DNA of 64,000 nt from Cognatundibacterium crateris (GCF_010078235.1 NZ_JAABOS010000004.1:181816-245815), one strand, 5' to 3'. Positions 20,585 to 30,207 are shown, counted from the first letter of the stretch. The notes: generated from the letters alone by a model not told the origin. Translations and numbers: made by a program.

Positions 20585-22078
20585 ATGATGCAGTCGACCT
20601 CTTCTTTACTCAGCCTTGCGATCTGGTGCCCTATCGCGTTCGGCATATTTGTCCTGGCGTTCGGCCGGGACAGCAATCCAGGGCTGGTACGTGGCTTATC
20701 TCTGATAGGTTCCTTAGCCAGTTTTCTTGTGACTTTGCCTTTGATCAAAAACTTTGATAATGCTGCGCATGGCATGCAGTTTGTCGAGAAGTTTTCATGG
20801 ATAGAAAAGTTTAATGTTTTCTATGCACTCGGTATCGATGGTATCTCTTTGTGGCTGGTACCCCTGACCGCGTTTATCACTGTGATCGTGGTGATCGCTG
20901 CATGGGAAGTGGTCGAGAAGCAGGTCGCACAATATATGGGCGCATTCCTGATCTTGTCAGGACTGATGATCGGTGTGTTCTGCGCGACAGACGGTTTGCT
21001 GTTCTATGTATTCTTCGAAGCGACGCTGATTCCTATGTACATCATCGTCGGTATCTGGGGCGGCCCGAACCGCGTGTATGCAGCATTTAAGTTTTTCCTG
21101 TACACCTTGCTCGGTTCTTTGCTGACTCTGGTTGCTGTGATTTATCTGTATATCAAAGCGGGTCACTCGTTTGATATCCTGGTATGGCACAAACTGCCTT
21201 TGCCACTGCACACACAGATTATGATCTTCTGCGCATTCCTGATGGCATTCGCGGTCAAGGTACCTATGTGGCCCGTGCATACCTGGTTGCCTGATGCTCA
21301 CGTTGAAGCGCCTACCGGTGGTTCCGTGGTGTTGGCTGCGATCATGCTGAAACTGGGCGCTTATGGTTTCCTGCGCTTCTCCCTGCCTATCGCACCGGAC
21401 GCGAGCCACTACATGGCCGGTTTCATGATTACCTTGTCGCTGATTGCTGTGATCTATATTGGTCTGGTCGCATTGGTACAGGCCGATATGAAGAAACTGG
21501 TAGCCTATTCTTCTATCGCTCACATGGGTTTCGTGACTTTAGGCTTCTTCATGTTTAACGACATGTCGGTTCAAGGTGCGATCGTGCAAATGATTTCTCA
21601 CGGTTTCATTTCCGGCGCGATGTTCCTGTGTATCGGTGTATTGTATGACCGCGTACACTCCCGTCAGATCGTTGACTACGGTGGTGTGGTCAACACAATG
21701 CCGCGTTTCGCTGCTTTCTTCGTGTTGTTCTCCATGGCTAACTGCGGTTTGCCTGCGACGTCCGGCTTCGTCGGCGAATTCATGGTGATCCTGGGTGCAG
21801 TGAAGTTTAACTTCTGGATCGGTATGCTGGCAGCAACAGCTCTGATCTTTGGTGCAGCTTATTCGCTGTGGATGGTTAAACGCGTGGTATTCGGTCAGAT
21901 TGTTCATGATCATGTTGCAAAACTCACAGATCTGAACATGCGTGAATTCTTCATGCTGGGTGTGTTGGCTATCGCAGTACTGGCGATGGGTCTGTATCCA
22001 GCAGTATTTACAGATGCGATGCAAGTCTCGGTATCTGATTTGTTGAAGCACGTTGCGACATCGAAGGTATTACCTTAA
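20585..22078 (+). CDS. nuoM: NADH-quinone oxidoreductase subunit M
   Basis: Second antiporter-like pumping subunit, 497 residues. The key charged helices are visible: FFEATLIPMYIIVGIWGG (the glutamate near 143) and VKVPMWPVHTWLPDAHVEAP with the pumping lysine. Two in-frame ATGs occur at 20585 and 20588. No clear ribosome-binding site precedes either, and coupling to nuoL 26 bp upstream is possible. Confidence 0.97.
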   Translation: MMQSTSSLLSLAIWCPIAFGIFVLAFGRDSNPGLVRGLSLIGSLASFLVTLPLIKNFDNAAHGMQFVEKFSWIEKFNVFYALGIDGISLWLVPLTAFITVIVVIAAWEVVEKQVAQYMGAFLILSGLMIGVFCATDGLLFYVFFEATLIPMYIIVGIWGGPNRVYAAFKFFLYTLLGSLLTLVAVIYLYIKAGHSFDILVWHKLPLPLHTQIMIFCAFLMAFAVKVPMWPVHTWLPDAHVEAPTGGSVVLAAIMLKLGAYGFLRFSLPIAPDASHYMAGFMITLSLIAVIYIGLVALVQADMKKLVAYSSIAHMGFVTLGFFMFNDMSVQGAIVQMISHGFISGAMFLCIGVLYDRVHSRQIVDYGGVVNTMPRFAAFFVLFSMANCGLPATSGFVGEFMVILGAVKFNFWIGMLAATALIFGAAYSLWMVKRVVFGQIVHDHVAKLTDLNMREFFMLGVLAIAVLAMGLYPAVFTDAMQVSVSDLLKHVATSKVLP

Positions 22079-22102
22079 CAGAGGATGTAGCCAGGTAAGC
22101 GG

Positions 22103-22126
22103 GCCGCAGCGGCTTATTGCTGCGGC
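22103..22126 (+). other. Intercistronic stem-loop between nuoM and nuoN
   Basis: GCCGCAGC (22103-22110) and GCTGCGGC (22119-22126) form a perfect 8-bp GC-rich stem with an 8-nt loop, 30 bp before the nuoN start. There is no T-run. Confidence 0.7.
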
Positions 22127-22155
22127 AGCGATCAATGCTAGTAGAACGAAATAAT

Positions 22156-23631
22156 ATGAACTTCATACCACTTTATCCCGAAATGTTTTTGCTGGTGGCC
22201 ATTTGCGCCATTTTGCTGATCGACATGTTCCTGTCAGATGGCAAACGCAATCTGACTTATGTGCTCAGTTTGCTTGCACTGGCTGTCACCGCCGCATTGA
22301 CAGTGGGTACGGCTGATCCGGTTGCATCTGTGTACGTCAGCAATAACATGTTTGTGTCTGACCCTATGTCGGTCATGCTGAAACTGGCTTCTTACGCAGC
22401 AGTTGCGATGACACTGGTCTATTCCCGTCAGTATGTGACAGACCGCGGTATGAGTAATGGAAAACTGGGCGGCGAGTTCTACGTGCTGGCTCTGTTTTCC
22501 TTGCTTGGTCAGATGGTCATGATCTCCGGCAATAATTTCCTGGTGATTTATTTGGGCCTCGAGTTGATGTCACTGTCTTTGTATGCGCTGGTTGCATTGC
22601 GCCGTGAACATACAGTCTCGACAGAAGCGGCGATGAAGTACTTCATTCTTGGCGCACTGGCATCTGGCTTTATGCTGTACGGTATTTCTATGTTGTACGG
22701 TGCGACGGGTTCACTGGAACTGGCTGAAGTATCGAAAGAGGCTGCATCTGCAACTGCAAACAAAACAATTCTGGTATTTGGTATCGTATTCCTGGTAGCT
22801 GGTCTGGCCTTTAAACTGGGTGTTGTTCCTTTCCACATGTGGGTACCTGACGTGTATCAGGGTTCTCCTACTGCAGTGACTTTGCTGCTGGGTGGCGCAC
22901 CTAAGCTTGCAGCATTCGCGATTACTTTCCGTCTGTTGGTGGAAGGCTTGTTCCCGCAAGCGGTTGATTGGCAGCAGATGTTGGTGGTGCTGGCGGTGAT
23001 GTCCATGGCGATCGGTAATATCACCGCGATTGCACAGACTAATCTGAAGCGTATGCTGGCTTACTCCACCATTTCCCAAATGGGCTTCATGTTGCTGGGC
23101 CTGCTGTCCGGTGTATCGAATGGCAGCTCCGCTCTGGCAGCAGATGCTTACAGTGCATCCATGTTCTACAGCATTACTTATGTGTTGACCACATTGGGAA
23201 CTTTCGGCGTGATCATGCTGTTGTCACGCTCAGGTTTTGAAGCTGAGAATCTGGATGATCTGAAAGGTCTGAACAAGCGTTCACCATGGTTCGCATTTGT
23301 CATGTTGCTGTTGATGTTCTCGCTGGCAGGTATTCCTCCGCTGATGGGCTTCTATGCAAAATTGTCGGTACTGCAGTCAGTGGTGGCAACTGGTCAGATC
23401 TGGCTCGCTGTGGTTGCGGTCTTGTTCTCACTGATCGGTACTTTCTATTATCTGCGCGTCGTCAAGCTGATGTACTTTGATGAAGCTCAGGACAGCAATC
23501 TGATTAATCCGACAGCAGACGTACGTATTGTTTTGAGCCTGAATGGGCTGGCGGTTCTGGTAATGGGCTTGTTGCCTAGCGGCCTGATGTCCGCGTGCCT
23601 GAACGCCATCGTCAAAACACTGGCTTCCTAA
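22156..23631 (+). CDS. nuoN: NADH-quinone oxidoreductase subunit N
   Basis: Third antiporter-like pumping subunit and last nuo gene, 491 residues. Motifs include [17 protein letters not shown] (about 133-149), [20 protein letters not shown] (about 219-238) and [16 protein letters not shown] chose ATG 22156, which gives [13 protein letters not shown]; an earlier start at 22117 would fall inside the preceding stem-loop. Confidence 0.97.
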   Translation: MNFIPLYPEMFLLVAICAILLIDMFLSDGKRNLTYVLSLLALAVTAALTVGTADPVASVYVSNNMFVSDPMSVMLKLASYAAVAMTLVYSRQYVTDRGMSNGKLGGEFYVLALFSLLGQMVMISGNNFLVIYLGLELMSLSLYALVALRREHTVSTEAAMKYFILGALASGFMLYGISMLYGATGSLELAEVSKEAASATANKTILVFGIVFLVAGLAFKLGVVPFHMWVPDVYQGSPTAVTLLLGGAPKLAAFAITFRLLVEGLFPQAVDWQQMLVVLAVMSMAIGNITAIAQTNLKRMLAYSTISQMGFMLLGLLSGVSNGSSALAADAYSASMFYSITYVLTTLGTFGVIMLLSRSGFEAENLDDLKGLNKRSPWFAFVMLLLMFSLAGIPPLMGFYAKLSVLQSVVATGQIWLAVVAVLFSLIGTFYYLRVVKLMYFDEAQDSNLINPTADVRIVLSLNGLAVLVMGLLPSGLMSACLNAIVKTLAS

Positions 23632-23640
23632 AGGTGAGTT

Positions 23641-23964
23641 TTGCATAGTTCAGTCTCTGTCTGGTTATTGGTAGGGTTTGCAGTGTTTGCTGCAAACCTG
23701 CCTTTTCTGAATGAACGCTGTTTCGCAATTTTCGCGCTACAGCGTTTTTCTTTGTCTAAGCCTGTTTTTATTCGGCTACTTGAATTGCTGGCGCTTTACT
23801 TTGTCGTGCTGGGACTGGGGTTTTTCCTTGAGGCGCAACTCGGCAATCGTTTCCCACAAGGATGGGAATTTTATGCGACGACTTTGTGCTTATTTCTGGT
23901 ATTGAGTTTCCCCGGATTTGTGCTGCGCTATCTGGTGAAACGCAGGGGCGTCCGTCATGAGTGA
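23641..23964 (+). CDS. DUF2818 membrane protein at the end of the nuo operon
   Basis: A 107-residue protein with three likely membrane helices (about 4-22, 40-58, 76-95). It matches my memory of the DUF2818 family, which is found just after nuoN in many betaproteobacteria: NLPFLNERCF early and GWEFYATTLCLFLVLSFPGF late. The start is TTG at 23641 after AAGGTGAG, ten bases from the nuoN stop, and its end overlaps the Nudix gene by eight bases. Its function is unknown. Constant linkage suggests an accessory or assembly role for complex I, but nothing in the sequence proves it. Confidence 0.8.
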   Translation: MHSSVSVWLLVGFAVFAANLPFLNERCFAIFALQRFSLSKPVFIRLLELLALYFVVLGLGFFLEAQLGNRFPQGWEFYATTLCLFLVLSFPGFVLRYLVKRRGVRHE

Positions 23965-24508
23965 TGAGCAGCTCAGAGAGCAACGTATAGACAGCAGGCT
24001 CGCGTATGACGGTGATTTCTTGCGGGTGAATAAGGATACCATCGCACTACCAGACGGCAAGACCGCAACCCGCGAGTACATCCTGCATCCTGGCGCGGTG
24101 GTGGTGATTCCCTTACTCGACGATGGCAGGGTATTGATGGAGCGCCAGTTCCGCTACCCTTTGGACCGCGTATTCATCGAATTCCCTGCCGGGAAAATCG
24201 ATGCAGGTGAGGATATTCTGGCTTGTGCCAAGCGCGAGTTGCAGGAAGAAACCGGCTACAAGGCAACCGATTGGCAGCATGTGTGTACCATTCACAATGC
24301 CATCGCTTACTCAGATGAGCACTTAGAAATTTATTTGGCCAAGGGGCTGCAGGCAGGTGAAGCCAGCCTTGATGAAGAAGAATTTTTAGAGACGTTTTTC
24401 GCAACGCCGGAGCAGCTTCTGGCTTGGGTTAAGGATGGCAGTATCACCGATGTGAAAACGATCATCGGCATCTTTTGGCTGGAAAAAATTCTCAGTAAAA
24501 GCTGGTGA
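23957..24508 (+). CDS. Nudix hydrolase, ADP-ribose pyrophosphatase type
   Basis: A 183-residue cytoplasmic Nudix protein. The full Nudix box G-x5-E-x7-R-E-L-x-E-E-x-G is present at about residues 77-99 (beginning GKIDAGEDI and ending RELQEETGY), preceded by the EFPAGKID strand typical of ADP-ribose or nucleoside-diphosphate-sugar pyrophosphatases (NudF-like). It overlaps DUF2818 by eight bases and so is the last gene of the nuo transcript. Cleavage of ADP-ribose is the likeliest activity by family; the exact substrate is not evident. Confidence 0.88.
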   Translation: MSDEQLREQRIDSRLAYDGDFLRVNKDTIALPDGKTATREYILHPGAVVVIPLLDDGRVLMERQFRYPLDRVFIEFPAGKIDAGEDILACAKRELQEETGYKATDWQHVCTIHNAIAYSDEHLEIYLAKGLQAGEASLDEEEFLETFFATPEQLLAWVKDGSITDVKTIIGIFWLEKILSKSW

Positions 24509-24593
24509 ATGCAGACTGCAGGTCTTCGTCTTGCGCCAGCCTGCAGCAAAGTGCTATACACAGTGCGATCATCGCGCTATAAATACAGCGCCA

Positions 24594-24623
24594 TAAAAAA
24601 GCCGTCGTTTGCGACGGCTTTTT
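24594..24623. terminator. Bidirectional terminator between Nudix gene and ETF-QO
   Basis: GCCGTCG (24601-24607), loop TTTG, CGACGGC (24612-24618), flanked by six A on the left and five T on the right. It serves both convergent genes. Confidence 0.9.
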
Positions 24624-24625
24624 GC

Positions 24626-26296
24626 TTACATATTCGGGTAGTTAGGACCACCACCGCCTTCAGGCGTCACCCACACGATATTTTGTGTCGGGTCTTTAAT
24701 GTCACAGGTCTTACAGTGCACACAGTTTTGTGCATTAATTTGCAGCTTATCCTGACCATCATCCGTTTTAGTAAATTCATACACACCAGCCGGGCAATAT
24801 CTGCTTTCCGGGCCCGCATATTTAGCCAGATTGACAGAGACAGGCACATCCGGATTTTTCAAGGTCAGATGGATAGGCTGATCTTCGGCGTGATTGGTAT
24901 TCGAAATAAATACTGAGGACAGCCGGTCAAAAGTCAGTTTGCCATCTGGCTTAGGATAATTGATAGGCTGGAACTCGGACGCCGGGCGCAGGCACTCATG
25001 GTCAGCATGGGTATGACGCAAAGTCCATGGTGCTTTACCACCTAACAGTACCTGATCTATCCCCACCATCAATGTGCCCAGGTACAGACCTTTGCTCATC
25101 CAAGGCTTGAAGTTACGTGCCACATGCAATTCCTCATGCAGCCACGATGCTTCAAATGCACTAGCGTAGGCTGTCACTTCGTCATACTGACGGTTTTCTT
25201 GCAAGGCATCAAATACCGCATTCGCTGCCAGCATACCGGTCTTAATCGCAGCATGGCTGCCTTTGATGCGGCTTGCATTGAGGAAGCCCGCATCACAACC
25301 TATCAACGCACCACCCGGGAACGTCAGTTTTGGCAAGGATTGCAAACCACCAGCCGTAATGGCACGTGCGCCATAGGCAATACGCTTACCGCCCTCAAAG
25401 AATTTGCGGATTTCCGGATGCGTTTTATAGCGCTGGAACTCTTCATAAGGTGAGAGATACGGATTTTCATAACCCAGACCCACCACATAACCCACTGCGA
25501 CCTGATTATTTTCCAGGTGGTACAGGAAGGAACCGCCATAGGTGCTGCTATCCAGTGGCCAGCCAGCGGAGTGGATTACCAGACCTGGCTGATGTTTGGC
25601 CGGATCGATTTCCCACAGTTCTTTAATGCCGATACCGTAGGTTTGCGGGTCTTTGCCTTTGTTCAGATCAAATTTACTGATCAGCTGTTTGCCCAGATGA
25701 CCACGCGCGCCTTCTGCAAACAATGTGTATTTTGCATGCAGTTCCATACCCAGCTGGAAGGCCGGACCTGGCTCACCTTCGCGATTGACACCCATATTGC
25801 CGGTGGCGACACCTTTGACCGAACCGTCATCGTTGTACAGCACCTCAGCCGCGCTGAAACCAGGGAAAATTTCTACGCCCAGATTTTCTGCTTGCTGTCC
25901 CAGCCAACGCACTACATTGGCGAGTGAAATCACATAATTGCCGTGATTCTGGAAGCAGGATGGCAGTAAAAAGTTCGGTGTTTTATAAGCTTTGGTCTCC
26001 GATAAAAACAGGAAGCGGTCTTCCGTCACTTCTGTATTCAGAGGTGCACCAAGTTCTTTCCAATTTGGGATCAGTTCCGTTAATGCTTTTGGATCCATTA
26101 CTGCGCCGGACAAAATATGCGCGCCCAGTTCGCCGCCTTTTTCCAGCACGCAAACTGACACTTCATTGCCTTTTTCTGCGGCCAGCTGTTTTAATTTGAT
26201 TGCGGCAGACAAACCTGCAGGACCGCCGCCGACGATCACGACGTCATACTCCATCGCATCGCGGGGGCCGTACTGTTCAAGAATGTTTTGTGTCAT
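24626..26296 (-). CDS. Electron-transfer flavoprotein-ubiquinone oxidoreductase
   Basis: Inner-membrane-associated enzyme that passes electrons from ETF (fatty-acid and amino-acid oxidation) to ubiquinone. In its 556 residues the N-terminal FAD site reads YDVVIVGGGPAGLSAAIKL (about 18-36), and the C-terminal 4Fe-4S domain has ligands in YCPAGVYEF and NCVHCKTCDIKDPTQNI, ending in GGGGPNYPNM. Length and layout match the bacterial and mitochondrial family. A promoter-like pair lies at 26352-26380. Confidence 0.97.
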   Translation of the reverse strand: MTQNILEQYGPRDAMEYDVVIVGGGPAGLSAAIKLKQLAAEKGNEVSVCVLEKGGELGAHILSGAVMDPKALTELIPNWKELGAPLNTEVTEDRFLFLSETKAYKTPNFLLPSCFQNHGNYVISLANVVRWLGQQAENLGVEIFPGFSAAEVLYNDDGSVKGVATGNMGVNREGEPGPAFQLGMELHAKYTLFAEGARGHLGKQLISKFDLNKGKDPQTYGIGIKELWEIDPAKHQPGLVIHSAGWPLDSSTYGGSFLYHLENNQVAVGYVVGLGYENPYLSPYEEFQRYKTHPEIRKFFEGGKRIAYGARAITAGGLQSLPKLTFPGGALIGCDAGFLNASRIKGSHAAIKTGMLAANAVFDALQENRQYDEVTAYASAFEASWLHEELHVARNFKPWMSKGLYLGTLMVGIDQVLLGGKAPWTLRHTHADHECLRPASEFQPINYPKPDGKLTFDRLSSVFISNTNHAEDQPIHLTLKNPDVPVSVNLAKYAGPESRYCPAGVYEFTKTDDGQDKLQINAQNCVHCKTCDIKDPTQNIVWVTPEGGGGPNYPNM

Positions 26297-26351
26297 GGCT
26301 GTAATCGCTTTCAGAAAATTTTTCGAACGAACGTGCTAAATTAGTCACAGC

Positions 26352-26380
26352 ATGGTATATGCTGAAAACGCATTCTGCAA
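26352..26380 (-). promoter_or_regulatory. Candidate promoter for ETF-QO
   Basis: On the minus strand TTGCAG (26380-26375), a 17-bp spacer and TACCAT (26357-26352) lie about 55 bp before the start codon. Confidence 0.45.
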
Positions 26381-26742
26381 GTTCTGGATTAGGCGCACGC
26401 CCCTAGATTTACACCCGCATTTGACTCATCTCTGGCAGGTTTTTATTTTCAGTGAACTGAGCATGTTACAGATCAGTGTGATTAGCCTGAGAGTGTGACA
26501 AACTGCGCTTCGAGGTGCTTATTTGCTTAGCCGGGGTTGATGAGCCTATCCTTTTTTTCCTGCTTTGCAGGTTGGCTGAATTATGGCAGAGCCCCGCAAG
26601 GATCGCATCATATGCTGTGTGAAACCCATCTATTTTGTAAAAAAAAACGATGTGTACGAATTCCATACAACATACATGTGATCTCTATGTCATCATAGCG
26701 AATTGAGTGTAGATCCGCATATCTAACAAAACGGAGAGACGA
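26381..26742. other. Intergenic region before the SDR gene
   Basis: About 360 bp between divergent genes. It is AT-richer than its surroundings, with runs of eight T near 26551 and nine A near 26638 and a small CCTGC/GCAGG hairpin near 26560-26572. I see no convincing gene; one 66-codon minus-strand frame lacks a ribosome-binding site and recognisable motifs. The SDR ribosome-binding site GGAGAG lies at its right end. Confidence 0.4.
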
Positions 26743-27519
26743 ATGGGTATAGAAGTCAATTTCGAAGGCAAAATCGCGCTGGTGACCGGTGCTTCCAGCG
26801 GCTTAGGTGCACGCTTTGCCAAGGTGCTGGCTCAGGCTGGCGCTCAGGTCGTACTCGCTTCACGCAGAATAGACCGTTTAAAAGAGCTGCGTGCTGAAAT
26901 TGAAGCCGAAGGTGGCGCCGCGCATGTAGTGGCATTGGATGTGACCGATTATGCCAGCATTAAGTCTGCCATCGCGCATGCTGAGACAGAAGCAGGTCCT
27001 ATCGATATTCTGATCAATAATTCGGGCGTATCCACCACTCAGCGCCTGGTCGATGTGACGCCTGATGATTATGCCTACGTGATGGATACCAATCAGCGTG
27101 GCGCTTTCTTTGTGGCGCAGGAAGCGGCGAAGCGCATGATAGCGCGTCATAAAGGCGATCCGCGCAAGCAGCACCGCATCGTCAATATCGCCTCTGTTGC
27201 GGGTCTGCGCGTATTGCCACAAATTGGCATTTACTGCATGAGTAAGGCTGCCGTGGTGCATATGACCAAGGCCATGGCGGTCGAATGGGGTAAATACGGG
27301 ATTAACGTGAATGCGATCTGTCCCGGCTATATTTCAACCGAAATTAATTCCGATTATTTCGACACTGAGCAGGGGCAAAAACTGATTGAATTGTTGCCGC
27401 GTCGCCGCGTTGGCAGCCCGGAAGACCTCGATGGCTTGTTGTTGCTGTTAGCGGCAGAAGAATCACGCTTCCTCAATGGTGCTATCGTGACTGCTGATGA
27501 TGGATTGAGTGTGCAATGA
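26743..27519 (+). CDS. Short-chain dehydrogenase/reductase
   Basis: A 258-residue classical SDR. The cofactor motif TGASSGLG is at residues 15-22, NNSG at about 91, the active-site serine in NIASVAG and the catalytic pair YCMSK at about 165. The C-terminal end is RFLNGAIVTADDG. Substrate specificity cannot be read from the sequence; sequences of this kind are often labelled 3-oxoacyl-ACP reductase-like. It overlaps the next gene by four bases (ATGA), so the two are translated together and probably act on related acyl substrates. Confidence 0.88.
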   Translation: MGIEVNFEGKIALVTGASSGLGARFAKVLAQAGAQVVLASRRIDRLKELRAEIEAEGGAAHVVALDVTDYASIKSAIAHAETEAGPIDILINNSGVSTTQRLVDVTPDDYAYVMDTNQRGAFFVAQEAAKRMIARHKGDPRKQHRIVNIASVAGLRVLPQIGIYCMSKAAVVHMTKAMAVEWGKYGINVNAICPGYISTEINSDYFDTEQGQKLIELLPRRRVGSPEDLDGLLLLLAAEESRFLNGAIVTADDGLSVQ

Positions 27520-27980
27520 CAGAAGTGATTACTGAGCGTAAGGCGGCTGATAAGAAGCTGGTCTATACCGTCACTATTCCCATACGCTGGGGCGATATGG
27601 ATGCGCTCGGCCATGTGAACAATACGGTGTATTTTCGCTTTATGGAGCAGGCCAGGATAGAGTGGCTGGCAATGATGGGATGTTTGCCTGACGAGAACGG
27701 CAATGGTGCTGTGATCGTCAATGCGCATTGCACCTTCAAAAAGCCGCTTAAGTATCCTGATCAGGTGGAGGTCTGTACCTATATCGCCGCATTAGGGCGA
27801 ACAAGCTTTGAAACCATACAGGAGATGCGCTCAGTCAGTGGCGGCTACACCCTGTATGCTGAGGGGGGCGCCAAGGTGGTATGGGTGGACCGGCAGACTG
27901 AAAAAGCGACCGCAGTTCCTGAAGCGATACGACAAAAATTTAATGAGCTAAAGCAGGCTGGGCGGCGCCGCAGGACTTGA
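27516..27980 (+). CDS. Acyl-CoA thioesterase, hotdog fold (4HBT family)
   Basis: A 154-residue single-hotdog protein. The 4HBT/YbgC-type active-site stretch reads RWGDMDALGHVNNTVYFRF (about 24-42), with the catalytic Asp and the following HVNN signature. It is translationally coupled to the SDR gene and convergent to the PAS-LuxR regulator 26 bp away. Hydrolysis of an acyl-CoA is inferred from the family; the chain length is unknown. Confidence 0.87.
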   Translation: MTEVITERKAADKKLVYTVTIPIRWGDMDALGHVNNTVYFRFMEQARIEWLAMMGCLPDENGNGAVIVNAHCTFKKPLKYPDQVEVCTYIAALGRTSFETIQEMRSVSGGYTLYAEGGAKVVWVDRQTEKATAVPEAIRQKFNELKQAGRRRRT

Positions 27981-28006
27981 TGCCCGCACAGGCGAAGGCC
28001 TGCGTT

Positions 28007-28558
28007 TCAACGCATGATGCCCAGCAGCTTATGTACCAGTTCACTCGAGGTCGCAGCGCTGAACTTTTTCATCAGTTTGGCTCTGTGCATTTCAACTGTG
28101 CGCGGACTCAGTTCAATTTGCCGTGCAATCAGTTTGCTGGTTTTACCCTCGACCAGCAAAGCAGCAATCTCTCTTTCTCTGGGCGTTAATTCTGCCGATA
28201 CACTGCGTTTGGCGCTCAGATCCTCAAAGGTCCAGATGCCCGCTGCATGTGGGTGATCCTTTTGCAATCCACGCCCCGAGACATGACACCAGAATAAATC
28301 CTGATTGGCACGCTTCATAATTCTTTCGTCGGAATAGCAGCCCTTGGCATTGATGATGGGCGTGATTCTCGCGCCTGTGCGCTCAAACTCATCGCTGCTC
28401 GGATACAGTATCTGGAATGACGCACCAATGAGCTCATGTTTCGTATATCCAAACATCTCAGCCAAAGCCTCATTGCAGGCGTGGATCACCCGGTTTTGTG
28501 AGACGCACATCCCTATGGGCGCCAGTTGGAAAATCGTTTCAAAATCGATGGTTTGCAT
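28007..28558 (-). CDS. PAS-domain LuxR-type (GerE) transcriptional regulator
   Basis: A 183-residue regulator without a receiver domain. Residues about 5-110 form a PAS sensor domain (FQLAPIGMCVSQNRVIHACN, then MFGYTKHELIG). Residues about 120-180 form a LuxR-type helix-turn-helix with LTPREREIAALLVEGKTSK and LSPRTVEMHRAKLMKKF. It is divergent from scoA with about 220 bp between, so it is a candidate regulator of scoAB or of itself. The ligand of the PAS domain is not evident. Confidence 0.87.
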   Translation of the reverse strand: MQTIDFETIFQLAPIGMCVSQNRVIHACNEALAEMFGYTKHELIGASFQILYPSSDEFERTGARITPIINAKGCYSDERIMKRANQDLFWCHVSGRGLQKDHPHAAGIWTFEDLSAKRSVSAELTPREREIAALLVEGKTSKLIARQIELSPRTVEMHRAKLMKKFSAATSSELVHKLLGIMR

Positions 28559-28631
28559 AGCTCTGACAGATAAATCCTGATGTGCTGCTTCAGTGGCCGG
28601 GCGTGCTCGAACGCTAGGTAGTTTTACGGTA

Positions 28632-28662
28632 TTGCGGAGTATAACGCAGCAATCTATGCTGC
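28632..28662 (+). promoter_or_regulatory. Candidate scoAB promoter with overlapping inverted repeat
   Basis: TTGCGG (28632-28637), 17-bp spacer, TATGCT (28655-28660). The inverted repeat GCAGCA (28646-28651)-N5-TGCTGC (28657-28662) overlaps the -10 box and could be an operator, for example for the divergent PAS-LuxR protein. Confidence 0.4.
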
Positions 28663-28776
28663 ATGGCTAAGATTATAAGACGTATCTTTTCTGATCCGGT
28701 GTGTGTATCGTTGCGATTGAATAGCTGCTCCATATGCTGCCGTTTTGACGAATTATCCTGAAGAGAGGGGACAAAC

Positions 28777-29478
28777 ATGAATAAAGTGTATCCTGATGCG
28801 ACCACTGCGCTGGCCGGACTGGTTCAAGATGGGCAGACCATCGCCGTCGGCGGCTTCGGCTTGTGTGGTATTCCTGAGGCACTGATAGGCGCATTGCGCG
28901 ATTCCGGTGTGACCGGTCTGACCGCAATTTCGAATAATGCAGGCGTGGATGGATTTGGTCTGGGTCAGCTGTTGACCACACGTCAGATTAAGAAAATGAT
29001 TTCCTCCTATGTCGGGGAAAATAAAGAATTTGAGCGTCAATATCTGGCCGGTGAACTCGAACTGGAATTTACACCTCAAGGCACCCTGGCAGAAAAATTG
29101 CGCGCCGGTGGTGCCGGTATTCCCGCATTTTTTACTAAGACCGGCGTTGGTACTATCGTGGCTGAGGGTAAGGAAATCCGCGAATTCGATGGCCATCAAT
29201 ATGTGATGGAGCGCTCCCTGGTGGCGGACGTATCCCTGGTGAAGGCCTGGAAGGCAGATAAAGCGGGGAATCTGGTGTACCGCAAAACAGCGCGTAACTT
29301 CAATCCCAATGTGGCGATGGCAGGTAAGGTCACTGTGGTGGAGGTTGAAGTGCTGGTGGAAACCGGCGAGCTGGACCCGGATGAAGTGCATACACCAGGT
29401 ATTTTCGTACATCGCATCGTTGTGAATGCGCAGCCTGAAAAGCGCATAGAACAACGTACAACGCGTCCAACTAAATAA
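28777..29478 (+). CDS. scoA: 3-oxoacid CoA-transferase subunit A
   Basis: Alpha subunit of succinyl-CoA:3-ketoacid CoA-transferase, which activates acetoacetate for use as carbon source. The 233 residues include the CoA-transferase family I signature [17 protein letters not shown] (about 24-40) and [20 protein letters not shown] (about 104). It is followed 14 bp later by the beta subunit and then by a convergent 3-hydroxybutyrate dehydrogenase, together forming a short-chain ketone-body pathway. Confidence 0.94.
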   Translation: MNKVYPDATTALAGLVQDGQTIAVGGFGLCGIPEALIGALRDSGVTGLTAISNNAGVDGFGLGQLLTTRQIKKMISSYVGENKEFERQYLAGELELEFTPQGTLAEKLRAGGAGIPAFFTKTGVGTIVAEGKEIREFDGHQYVMERSLVADVSLVKAWKADKAGNLVYRKTARNFNPNVAMAGKVTVVEVEVLVETGELDPDEVHTPGIFVHRIVVNAQPEKRIEQRTTRPTK

Positions 29479-29492
29479 GCCGGGAGATAAAC

Positions 29493-30134
29493 ATGGCGTG
29501 GAACCGAGATGAAATGGCAGCACGTGCAGCCGCAGAATTGCAAGACGGATTTTATGTGAATCTGGGTATAGGTTTGCCGACCCTGGTGGCGAATCATGTG
29601 CCGCAAGGGATGGAAGTCTGGCTGCAATCTGAAAATGGTCTGTTAGGCATAGGTCCTTTCCCTACCGAAGAGGAAGTGGATGCAGATTTGATCAATGCCG
29701 GTAAGCAGACCGTAACGACCTTGGCGGGATCTTCTATTTTTAGTTCTGCTGATTCGTTTGCGATGATACGCGGCGGTAAAATCAACCTGGCGATTCTGGG
29801 GGCGATGCAGGTCAGTGAAAAGGGTGATCTGGCGAACTGGATGATCCCAGGCAAAATGGTCAAGGGCATGGGTGGCGCTATGGATCTGGTTGCCGGTGTA
29901 GGTCGTGTCGTAGTGCTGATGGAGCACGTCGCCAAAGGTGATGCGCCTAAAATTCTGCATCAATGCAATCTGCCACTGACTGGGGTTGCTGTGGTCAATC
30001 GCATCATTACCGATCTGGGTGTGATTGATGTGACCCCGGCAGGCTTGAAAGTCGTTGAGCTCGCCAGCGGTGTGAGTGCAGAAGAAATTCAGGCTAAGAC
30101 CGAAGCAAAGCTGGACCTCAGCGCCGTACAATAA
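29493..30134 (+). CDS. scoB: 3-oxoacid CoA-transferase subunit B
   Basis: Beta subunit carrying the catalytic glutamate, seen in [12 protein letters not shown] (about residues 49-60), which forms the glutamyl-CoA intermediate. It has 213 residues, with [17 protein letters not shown] before it and [14 protein letters not shown] after. GGGAG precedes the ATG. The gene ends at a bidirectional terminator shared with bdhA. Confidence 0.94.
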   Translation: MAWNRDEMAARAAAELQDGFYVNLGIGLPTLVANHVPQGMEVWLQSENGLLGIGPFPTEEEVDADLINAGKQTVTTLAGSSIFSSADSFAMIRGGKINLAILGAMQVSEKGDLANWMIPGKMVKGMGGAMDLVAGVGRVVVLMEHVAKGDAPKILHQCNLPLTGVAVVNRIITDLGVIDVTPAGLKVVELASGVSAEEIQAKTEAKLDLSAVQ

Positions 30135-30149
30135 ACTGCGTTGTCAGTG

Positions 30150-30188
30150 AAAAAAAAGCCAGTCCGGATGACCCGTACTGGCTTTTTT
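30150..30188. terminator. Bidirectional terminator between scoB and bdhA
   Basis: GCCAGT (30158-30163) pairs with ACTGGC (30177-30182), with A-run before and T-run after. Confidence 0.88.
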
Positions 30189-30207
30189 GTTAGTGACGCT
30201 GCGGACC

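Noticed and set aside
26466..26666. 66-codon minus-strand frame between ETF-QO and the SDR gene
   Set aside because: Runs through A and T tracts, no ribosome-binding site and no motif.
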